Source of the DNA: Mailhella massiliensis
Lineage (GTDB): Bacteria; Desulfobacterota; Desulfovibrionia; Desulfovibrionales; Desulfovibrionaceae
NCBI RefSeq assembly: GCF_900155525.1
Contig: NZ_LT706942.1
Span: 112,553-176,552, forward strand
Direction: 5' to 3'
Length of the DNA stretch: 64,000 bases
A model generated the notes under the pieces. It saw only the letters and a program-made list of their open reading frames with translations. It did not search any database and was not told the origin of the DNA. Below, in pieces: positions 46,798 through 53,845 of the stretch (positions within the stretch are counted from its first letter, which is position 1; each line of letters begins with the position of its first letter). The translations under genes were made by a program, and so were the position numbers.

Positions 46798-47757
46798 CTA
46801 CTTGAACCAGCCTTTTTTGAAGAAGAACAGCAGCAGCGACACGGTGATGAAAAACATGATTCCGAGCACTGCAAAGTAGCCGTATTCCCAGTCCAGTTCC
46901 GGCATGAAGTGAAAATTCATGCCGTAAATGCCCGCAATGACGCTGAGCGGCATGCAGAGCGAGGTGAGCACCGTGAGTACGCGCAGCCTGTAATCCGTTT
47001 TTCTCTGAGCGTGGAGCAGGCAGTCGTTGTGCAGATCGCGCAGCCGTATTTCCAGCTGATCCTGGCTGCGTACCACATGATTCTGGCTTTCCATGATGTC
47101 GCGCAGTTCCGTCTTCAGGTGCTGGAGGGGAAGATTCTGCGCCTGTATGCTCTGCAGGGCAGCCATGCAGTAATGCTGATCTTCGAACTGCGAATACAGG
47201 CGCGCCACACGGCGGCGGAGGGCGATGAGTTCCTCCTGTCGTATGTTGTCCGGCTCGTCGTCGATACGGTCGGCCAGATTTTCCACTGCCGAACGGGCGG
47301 CCATGTACTGGAGGGTGCTGATGTCCGTGCAGACGTCCAGAATGAACAGCAGAAGAGCCTGACTGGAAAACTCCGCAGGCTGGTTGCCGTTTTCCAGCCT
47401 CTGGCGCGCCCTGTCGAACAGCGGGGACTGATCGGGCCCGATGCTGAACACGGCGTTCTTCACGCACAGAAGCATGACGTAGAAGGCCTCTTCGCCGTTC
47501 CAGCGGGAACGTTGGGGAAAGCGGAGAAAAAGGCAGCTGCGGCTGACATCCACGGAAGGAAAGCGGACGGGAATGGTGCAGGCGGTAACGGCTTCCTCCT
47601 CCACTCCCATGCCGCGAAGGACGTCGGCGAGGGCCTCGCGTTCCTGTTCCGATTCCTCCTTCAGGCGGATATCATGCCAGGCAACGGCCGTCTCCTCCGT
47701 TTTGTGGTCAAGCCATACGCCGTCGGATATGTTCAGATAGGAGTGTCGTATGTCCAT
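46798..47757 (-). CDS. corA: CorA-family divalent metal transporter
   Basis: A pentameric inner-membrane channel for Mg(II), Co(II) or related ions. The 319-residue product has a long cytoplasmic helical domain and two C-terminal hydrophobic segments. The GMN signature (YGMNFHFMPEL) lies between them. The protein ends in a basic KKGWFK. The ATG at 47757 lacks a good ribosome site, so the start is less sure than the identity. Ion preference cannot be read from the sequence. Confidence 0.9.
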   Translation of the reverse strand: MDIRHSYLNISDGVWLDHKTEETAVAWHDIRLKEESEQEREALADVLRGMGVEEEAVTACTIPVRFPSVDVSRSCLFLRFPQRSRWNGEEAFYVMLLCVKNAVFSIGPDQSPLFDRARQRLENGNQPAEFSSQALLLFILDVCTDISTLQYMAARSAVENLADRIDDEPDNIRQEELIALRRRVARLYSQFEDQHYCMAALQSIQAQNLPLQHLKTELRDIMESQNHVVRSQDQLEIRLRDLHNDCLLHAQRKTDYRLRVLTVLTSLCMPLSVIAGIYGMNFHFMPELDWEYGYFAVLGIMFFITVSLLLFFFKKGWFK

Positions 47758-47874
47758 GGGGCAAGGCTAGCACGAAAGTCGCACAGGGAAAAGAAGCTGA
47801 GGGTGAGAAAGGAGCGGAGCAGGCTTTTTCGGGCCTTGCCTTCCCGCTCCGCCGAAGGCGGAAGCGCGTCGGAT

Positions 47875-48243
47875 CTACAACAGAAACCTTTTTATCCTGA
47901 CGAGGGTTGAGGCATATTTTTCCGGTATGGGAATGCGCCTTCCCTGTACGAATTCGGCAAGGGCGTTGTCGATACCGGGCACGGAAGAGCCCGCCTTCCT
48001 CAGGCATATCCGGCTTCCGTCGTCGGTGATGGAGTCATCGCGCACGGTCACCGTAATGTCCTGCTTCATGCCGTTGATGGAAAAATTGACCATGAGGCTC
48101 ATATCCTCACGGCAGACGATGCTGTGGATATGGAGAAAATCCGAAAGTCGACGATTAAGGAGTGACATGACTTTTCCGTTGTCCAGAATGAACTGCAGGA
48201 TGTTGCGTTTGATGTTCATGGCCGGACTGTCCTGAAGTTCCAT
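47875..48243 (-). CDS. Hypothetical protein, 122 residues
   Basis: I do not recognise this gene. The product has a basic N-terminal part (MNIKRNILQFILDN) and then an alternating pattern suggesting strands (MSLMVNFSINGMKQDITVTV), ending with a basic SRICLR...KRFLL. There is no signal, membrane segment or cofactor motif. Two starts are possible, 48243 and 48219, both with weak AGG-type ribosome sites. Its amino-acid make-up is balanced, unlike the shadow frames around it, which is why I keep it. It lies between corA and trmFO on the same strand. Confidence 0.55.
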   Translation of the reverse strand: MELQDSPAMNIKRNILQFILDNGKVMSLLNRRLSDFLHIHSIVCREDMSLMVNFSINGMKQDITVTVRDDSITDDGSRICLRKAGSSVPGIDNALAEFVQGRRIPIPEKYASTLVRIKRFLL

Positions 48244-48304
48244 GACGGGGGCCTGTTTTCAGACAGGGCTTTTGCCGGAAGGCAAGGGACGTGCAGGGAA
48301 AGTC

Positions 48305-48331
48305 GCCGGGCAGAAATGGCTTCTGCCCGGC
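48305..48331. terminator. Strong hairpin downstream of trmFO
   Basis: GCCGGGCAGAA-ATGGC-TTCTGCCCGGC is a perfect 11-bp stem about 75 bases past the trmFO stop. No T-run follows on either strand, so the terminator role is inferred. Confidence 0.5.
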
Positions 48332-48405
48332 CAGGATTGCTTTAGCTGTCGGCACGGGGCCTGCCGCCGTGCCGACGGCGCTTCGAAGGGGCGGAGCGGG
48401 AAGCC

Positions 48406-49827
48406 TCAGATGCCTTCGCGTTCACGCCATGCCGCAAAGTCGATACGGGCACGGTCGGCCATTTCCGCCTTGCGGGCCTTCTTCTTCGTGCGTTCGGCCA
48501 GCTCCGGCATGAGGCCGAAATGAATGTTGGAAGGGGTGAACTGCCGGGAGGGCGTACGAAGGTGATTCATGAGCGCGCCGAGGGCCGTGGTCTGCGGGGG
48601 AAGGGCGAGTTCCCTGCCCGTGGCCCGGGCGGCAAGCAGCATGCCCAGCCACAGGCCGCAGGCTGCGGATTCCACATAGCCTTCCACCCCGGTTATCTGC
48701 CCGGCAAGGTGCACATGGGGACGCGCCTTCAGCGAAAGGTCGTCGTTCAGGCATTCGGGGGCGTTGACGTAGGTGTTGCGGTGCACGCTGCCGAAACGCA
48801 GAAATTCCGCATGAGCAAGGCCGGGGACGAGGCGGAACACCCTGTCCTGCGCGCCGTAGGTCATTTTCGTCTGACAGCCCACAAGGTTGAAGGACGTACG
48901 TTCGGCGTTTTCGGCCCTGAGCTGGAGCAGGGCATAGGGGCGGCGGCCCGTGCGCGGGTCCGTGAAGCCCACGGGCTTGAGCGGCCCGAAGGTAAGGGTG
49001 CGGTCGCCGCGGTCGGCCAGCGCCTCGATGGGCATGCAGCCTTCGAAGTGTATTTCCTTTTCAAAGTCGTGGGCGGGCACGCGCTCGGCCTCGCGCAGGG
49101 CTTCGTAGAAGGCCGTATATTCGCTGCGCGTCATGGGGCAGTTCAGGTAGTCGCCGTTTTCCTCGGCCTGGGGATCGACCATGGTTTCCATGGGCTTTTC
49201 CAGAAAGGGCGCGTCGTCGGAGTAGGGGGGCGGGGCGTCGTTGCCGTAGCGGGAGCCGCGGAACGCTATGCTCATATCCACGGAGTCGGCCCGTACGATG
49301 GGGGCGATGGCGTCGTAGAAGTACAGACGGCCCGGGCCGTCTTCGGGAGAGATGACGGCAGAGAGCGAAGCGGCGAGATTTTCCGAAATGAGCGGCCCTG
49401 CGGCCACGATGACGGTTTTCCCTTCCAGTTCCGGCGCGTCGAGGTCCGGTATCTGCCGCCGCACGAGGGTGATGAGGGGTTCTTCCTCCACGCGGCGGGT
49501 GAGTTCCCGGCTGAACAGCTCCCTGTCCACGGCAAGAGCCTTGCCCGCAGGAACGGAACAGGTTTTCGCGATATCCATGGTCACGCTGGACAGATCGCGC
49601 ATTTCCTCCTTGAGCAGGCCCACGCCGGACCCCTGAGCGTCGTTGGAGCGGAAGGAATTGGAACAGACGAGTTCTCCGAGCAGCGGGCTGGTGTGGGCGG
49701 GGGAGAAGGCTTCCGGCTTCTGTTCATAGAGCGTGCAGGGGAGATGGGCGCGGGCAAGAGCGAAGGCGCATTCGCACCCCGCGAGGCCGCCGCCTATGAT
49801 GACGAAAGCGGGCGTTGACATATCCAT
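48406..49827 (-). CDS. trmFO: tRNA m5U54 methyltransferase (folate/FAD-dependent)
   Basis: Methylates uridine 54 of tRNA using methylenetetrahydrofolate and FADH2. The 473-residue product has an N-terminal FAD-binding motif VIIGGGLAGCECAFAL. Family blocks follow: ELVCSNSFRSND, a central GCMPIEALADRGDRTLTFGPLKPVG, and the late LAGQITGVEGYVESAACGLW. GGAG lies five bases before the ATG at 49827, which is preferred over the second ATG six bases inside. It is divergent from the EF-G-like gene. Confidence 0.95.
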   Translation of the reverse strand: MDMSTPAFVIIGGGLAGCECAFALARAHLPCTLYEQKPEAFSPAHTSPLLGELVCSNSFRSNDAQGSGVGLLKEEMRDLSSVTMDIAKTCSVPAGKALAVDRELFSRELTRRVEEEPLITLVRRQIPDLDAPELEGKTVIVAAGPLISENLAASLSAVISPEDGPGRLYFYDAIAPIVRADSVDMSIAFRGSRYGNDAPPPYSDDAPFLEKPMETMVDPQAEENGDYLNCPMTRSEYTAFYEALREAERVPAHDFEKEIHFEGCMPIEALADRGDRTLTFGPLKPVGFTDPRTGRRPYALLQLRAENAERTSFNLVGCQTKMTYGAQDRVFRLVPGLAHAEFLRFGSVHRNTYVNAPECLNDDLSLKARPHVHLAGQITGVEGYVESAACGLWLGMLLAARATGRELALPPQTTALGALMNHLRTPSRQFTPSNIHFGLMPELAERTKKKARKAEMADRARIDFAAWREREGI

Positions 49828-49973
49828 GGTGACTCCGTGAAGGCAAGGGCGATATCGCCGTTGAATGGTGCGCTTCGGCGCGGCACAACCTTACTGGAAG
49901 ACGCGCGGGAAGTCACTCTTTTATGCGTACGCCGGAAAAGTCCGCTTTTTACCAGAAAAATAGCGGTATGCGC

Positions 49974-50003
49974 TTGACAGGGCATAGCGGCACTTTTTAT
50001 GAC
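49974..50003 (+). promoter_or_regulatory. Predicted promoter of the EF-G-like gene
   Basis: TTGACA (49974-49979), 18-bp spacer, TATGAC (49998-50003); TTATGA at 17 bp is also possible. It implies a leader of about 215 nt with a small hairpin (CCCTC...GGGAGGG). Confidence 0.55.
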
Positions 50004-50227
50004 CTTATAGAAAGAATTCATCGAAACACCCTCCCGGTAGGAAAAGGCCTGCCGTTGAGCGGACGCGATGGATCTTTTTTTGTAATTCCCTCTCTCCGGG
50101 GAGGGAGTGCGGCACCCGTCCGCCGGCGGAAAAATCCGGGACGGGGCCTCTGTGGATTGAAACATTGAGCCGATGCGGGAGTATGCTTCCGTATCCATGA
50201 GAAATTCAAACCCCAGTGGAGATTCGT

Positions 50228-52294
50228 ATGTCCATAGCTTTGGAGAACCAACGCACCTATGCTCTTGTCGGCACGGGCGGCAGCGGTAAGACTTCGCTTG
50301 CAGAAATGCTTCTTTTTCAGGCCGGTATCATCAATCGTCTTGGCGCCATAGAAGAGGGTACCACGGCTCTGGACTACGAACCGGAAGAAATCAAGCGCCG
50401 CGGCTCCATTCAGCCCGGTTTCGCCACCTTCGACTGGAAGGGATTCCGTCATAACCTTGTGGATATTCCCGGCGATTCCAACTTCTCCGCCGACATGGAA
50501 TGGCTGCTTTCCGCCGTGGACAGCGCCGTCATCGTGGTGGACGCCGTGGACGGCGTGCGCCCGCAGATGCGCCGTATGTGGAAGAGCGTGAAGGCCGCCG
50601 GTCTTCCCACCATCGCCGTGGTCACCAAGATGGACCGCGAACGCGCCGATTTCGACGCTGCCCTGAACAGCCTGACCACGCATCTGGGCGTGCGTCCCGT
50701 GGTGTTCTATATTCCGATTCTGGAAAAGGGCGAATTCGTGGGGCTCGTGGACGTGTTCGCCAGCAAGGCGTACCGCTTCCTTGAAAACGGCGAAACGGAA
50801 GAAATCGCCATTCCTGCGGAACTGGAAGACGAAGCCATTCTGCTGCGCGACACCTCCGTGGAGAATATCGCCTCTTCCGATGAAGACCTCATGAACCGCT
50901 ATCTGGAAGAAGGCTCCCTTTCCGACGAAGACATCACCCTCGGCCTGCGCAAGGGTGTGCTTTCCGGCGAAATCGTGGCCGTGCTTCCCTCTTCCGCCAT
51001 GCAGAACAGAGGCGGCCGCCGTCTGCTCAACCAGATCAACAACCTGCTGGCTTCTCCGCTGGACCGTCCCGCCGTGCTCGGTACCGACGCCTCCGAGCGC
51101 GCCGCCGATCCCGAAGGCCCGGCGACCTGCCTGGTCTTCCGCTCTCTGAACGACGCCTTCTCCGGCCAGGTGAACATGATCCGCGTCCTTTCCGGCACCA
51201 TTTCTTCCGATTCCACGCTGAAGAACATGCGCACCGGCGAAATGGAACGCCTGGGTTCCCTGTTCTACGTCAACGGCAAGACGCAGACCGCCTGCAAGGA
51301 CACCCTCGGCCCCGGCTCCATCGTGGGCGTGACCAAGCTCAAGGGCACCCGCACCGGCGACACCCTGTGCGACGAAAAGGCTCCCTTTGAAGTGGAACTT
51401 CCCAAGCTGCCGCCCCAGCTCATCACCTTCGCCCTCGCTCCCAAGCAGAAGGGTGATGAAGACAAGGTCTTCGCCGCCGTGCAGAAGCTCCTCGACGAAG
51501 ATGTGACCCTGAAGCTCAGCCGCGACGAGGAAAGCTCCGACATCCTGCTCGCCGGTATGGGCCAGCTGCATATCGAAATTTCCGTGGAAAAGGCCCGCCG
51601 CCGTTCCAAGGTCGACATCGAACTCAAGACGCCCCGCGTGCCTTATCGCGAAACCGTGCGCGGCAAGGTGCAGGTGCAGGGCCGTCACAAGAAGCAGTCC
51701 GGCGGCCGCGGCCAGTTCGGCGACTGCTGGATTGAAATGGAAGGCGCGCCCCGGGGTTCCGGCTACAGCTTTGAAGACGGCATCGTGGGCGGCGTGATTC
51801 CCCGCCAGTACATTCCCGCCATCGACAAGGGCATTCAGGAAAGCGCGGCCCGCGGCTACCTCGCCGGCTGCCCGGTGGTGGACTTCCGCGTGCGCGTGTA
51901 CGACGGTTCCTACCATACCGTGGACTCCTCCGAAATGGCCTTCAAGATGGCCGGTTCCATCGCCTTCAAGGCCGCCATGGCCCAGCTCAAGGTGGTGCTG
52001 CTCGAACCCATCGTGCAGATGACCGTGACCATTCCCGATGAATACATGGGCGACGTCATCGGCGATCTGTCTTCCCGCCGCGGCAAGGTGCTCGGTTCCG
52101 ACTCCCAGGGCGGCATTACGGAACTCAAGGTCAACGTGCCCATGAGCGAAGTGCTCCGCTACGCCCCCGATCTGCGCAGCATGACCGGCGGCCAGGGCGT
52201 GTTCACCATGGAATTCGACCACTATGAGGAAGCTCCCCAGCCCGTGGTCGACAAGGTCGTGGCTGCTCATCAGGCCGCCAAGGGCAACGAATAG
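50228..52294 (+). CDS. EF-G-like translational GTPase paralogue
   Basis: A 688-residue relative of elongation factor G (FusA2 type) with all EF-G domains in order. The GTPase motifs depart from the canonical ones. G1 is GTGGSGKT (15-22). G3 is DIPGD (79-83), with Asp where the catalytic His of DTPGH normally stands. G4 is TKMD (133-136) instead of NKMD. Domains III-V are well kept (LLAGMGQLHIEI, SSRRGKVLG, ALKV-type ending). It may bind nucleotide but translocate poorly; its role is unknown. The ATG at 50228 has GGAG seven bases upstream; an in-frame GTG at 50216 overlaps that site and is rejected. Confidence 0.88.
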   Translation: MSIALENQRTYALVGTGGSGKTSLAEMLLFQAGIINRLGAIEEGTTALDYEPEEIKRRGSIQPGFATFDWKGFRHNLVDIPGDSNFSADMEWLLSAVDSAVIVVDAVDGVRPQMRRMWKSVKAAGLPTIAVVTKMDRERADFDAALNSLTTHLGVRPVVFYIPILEKGEFVGLVDVFASKAYRFLENGETEEIAIPAELEDEAILLRDTSVENIASSDEDLMNRYLEEGSLSDEDITLGLRKGVLSGEIVAVLPSSAMQNRGGRRLLNQINNLLASPLDRPAVLGTDASERAADPEGPATCLVFRSLNDAFSGQVNMIRVLSGTISSDSTLKNMRTGEMERLGSLFYVNGKTQTACKDTLGPGSIVGVTKLKGTRTGDTLCDEKAPFEVELPKLPPQLITFALAPKQKGDEDKVFAAVQKLLDEDVTLKLSRDEESSDILLAGMGQLHIEISVEKARRRSKVDIELKTPRVPYRETVRGKVQVQGRHKKQSGGRGQFGDCWIEMEGAPRGSGYSFEDGIVGGVIPRQYIPAIDKGIQESAARGYLAGCPVVDFRVRVYDGSYHTVDSSEMAFKMAGSIAFKAAMAQLKVVLLEPIVQMTVTIPDEYMGDVIGDLSSRRGKVLGSDSQGGITELKVNVPMSEVLRYAPDLRSMTGGQGVFTMEFDHYEEAPQPVVDKVVAAHQAAKGNE

Positions 52295-52315
52295 GCTCCA
52301 GACCGTCTGAAGATG

Positions 52316-52355
52316 AAACGCGGCGTTTCCCGGCAGGGGAAGCGCCGCGTTTTTC
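52316..52355 (+). terminator. Intrinsic terminator after the EF-G-like gene
   Basis: AAACGCGGCG-(17 bases)-CGCCGCGTTTTTC, 21 bases past the stop. Confidence 0.85.
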
Positions 52356-52535
52356 GTCATGTCCCGGGCGGGGAGTCATGCTTTTCTCTCCGGCCTGCCC
52401 GGCAGGCACGCCGCGGGAATAATCCTGCTTCTTCCGGCAGGGGGCCCCGCCCGTCCCGTCCGCAGGCAAGGGAACATGCTCCGGCTTCATGGTGTTCTGT
52501 CGTGAGCCGCCCGGAAAAGGGGATACGGCGTACGG

Positions 52536-52580
52536 AAAAAGCCCGGCCGTCTGCCGGGCAGGCCGGGGCGGCGGGCTTTG
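52536..52580 (-). terminator. Probable terminator after the EVE-domain gene
   Basis: Minus strand: an AAAGCCCG...CGGGCTTTTT stem with a GC-rich inner part, about 65 bases past the stop. Confidence 0.6.
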
Positions 52581-52644
52581 TCATACGGTTTCCGGGATGA
52601 TGCCGGGCCTGCCTCATGCAGGCAGGGGAGGGCGGAAGGAGGGG

Positions 52645-53112
52645 TCAGTTGAGGCTTTCTCCCGCCATGTCGAGAATATGCCTGAAGTGCCTCTCTTCCA
52701 CGGGCTGCACCGAGAGACGGCTGCCGCGCCGCAGAAGTTCCATGCCTTCCAGCGCATCCTCGCGCCGCAGCTCTTCAAGGGGAAGCGGTTTTTTCAGGCG
52801 GCGGACCAGCTTGACGTCCACCATGTACCAGCGGGGGTCTTCGGGCGTGGCCTTTTCATCAAAGTGACGGTTCTTCGGGTCCTGCGCGGTATGGTCGGGG
52901 TAGGCTTCACGCACCACTTCCACCACGGCCACGATTTCCGGCTTCTTGCCGCTGTGATAGAAGAAGCCGAGATCGCCCTTTTTCATGGAACGCATGAGAT
53001 TGCGGGCCTGATAGTTGCGCACGCCGTCCCACGAGGTGACGGCATCCTGCGAGAAGATGAGATCATCCAGGGAAAAACAGCCGGGTTCTGTTTTAAAAAG
53101 CCAGTATTGCAT
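52645..53112 (-). CDS. EVE-domain protein
   Basis: A 155-residue single-domain protein of the EVE/thymocyte nuclear protein family, with a PUA-like fold thought to bind modified bases in RNA or DNA. The hallmark blocks are present: WLFKTEPGCFSLDDL, TSWDGVRNYQARNLMRSMKKGD, FFYHSGKKPEIVAVVEV, and DPRWYMVDVKLVRRL. No catalytic residues are known for the family. The start at 53112 has AAGGA upstream. It is convergent with the EF-G-like gene. Confidence 0.92.
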   Translation of the reverse strand: MQYWLFKTEPGCFSLDDLIFSQDAVTSWDGVRNYQARNLMRSMKKGDLGFFYHSGKKPEIVAVVEVVREAYPDHTAQDPKNRHFDEKATPEDPRWYMVDVKLVRRLKKPLPLEELRREDALEGMELLRRGSRLSVQPVEERHFRHILDMAGESLN

Positions 53113-53295
53113 GGGAAATCCTTGCCTTGAGGTGAGGGAACGTGGTTTTTATATACGGTTGCGCCCGGACTAAGGCAAGAAGGCGCAGCCTGGGAACGCT
53201 TTTTTCTCTGACGGCGAAAAAAGGCGCCTTTGGGGGCAATATGCGCGTACATAAAATTAAACATAATATATTTCCATAAGTTACCAATATCAACA

Positions 53296-53325
53296 TTGAC
53301 ACTTTCCGGCAGGCAATGCTATGGA
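53296..53325 (+). promoter_or_regulatory. Predicted promoter with extended -10
   Basis: TTGACA (53296-53301), 18-bp spacer, TATGGA (53320-53325) preceded by TGC, an extended -10. An AT-rich stretch just upstream (about 53240-53300) could act as an UP element. It excludes the ATG at 53321 as a start. Confidence 0.55.
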
Positions 53326-53374
53326 GGACAAAAAGGGCCTCTGCCCGTTTTATGTTGTCGGAAATGGAGATGTC

Positions 53375-53749
53375 ATGGTCGCCGCAATGAATGAACTGGA
53401 AAAAGTCACCCTGCATCTGGAGAATGGGGCCAGCCTCATGTTTCATGGCCGTCTGTTTTCCGAGGCCGTGTGGTACGATGAATACAGCGGCGAGCTGACC
53501 CATCAGAAGCTTTACGTCACGGATCAGAACGAACAGGTCTACGTCATCCAGAAGGGCGGCGGGGACCGGAATCTCTGCAGGGCCTACCGCATGGCGGTGC
53601 ATGGCGAGCGCTGCGTGATCTATAACGGGCGCTACTCCATGGAACTGCCTCTCGATCTTCTGCTTCTTGCCGTGCGTACGCTCTGCGGAACGGAAGACGG
53701 CCCGGCTCTGGAACAGGCGGAAGAAATTCTTCGCGCCGCCAACTGCTGA
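53375..53749 (+). CDS. Hypothetical small protein, 124 residues
   Basis: I do not recognise a named family. The protein appears to be strand-rich and acidic: LEKVTLHLENGASLMFHG, LTHQKLYVTDQNEQVYVIQ, RCVIYNGRYSMELP, then a C-terminal helix with EQAEEILRAAN. There is no signal, membrane helix or cofactor motif. The start at 53375 has GGAG five bases upstream and lies past the predicted promoter; the in-frame ATG at 53321 would sit inside that promoter. It lies about 95 bp ahead of the metalloprotease gene and may share its transcript. Confidence 0.7.
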   Translation: MVAAMNELEKVTLHLENGASLMFHGRLFSEAVWYDEYSGELTHQKLYVTDQNEQVYVIQKGGGDRNLCRAYRMAVHGERCVIYNGRYSMELPLDLLLLAVRTLCGTEDGPALEQAEEILRAANC

Positions 53750-53845
53750 CGGATGTCTGCGTCTGCCCGCAGGGGCCTTGCGGCGACCTTGCGACGGGCC
53801 GCCGTTTTCATTTTGAACTTGAGAAAAGATATATAAGGAAACAAC

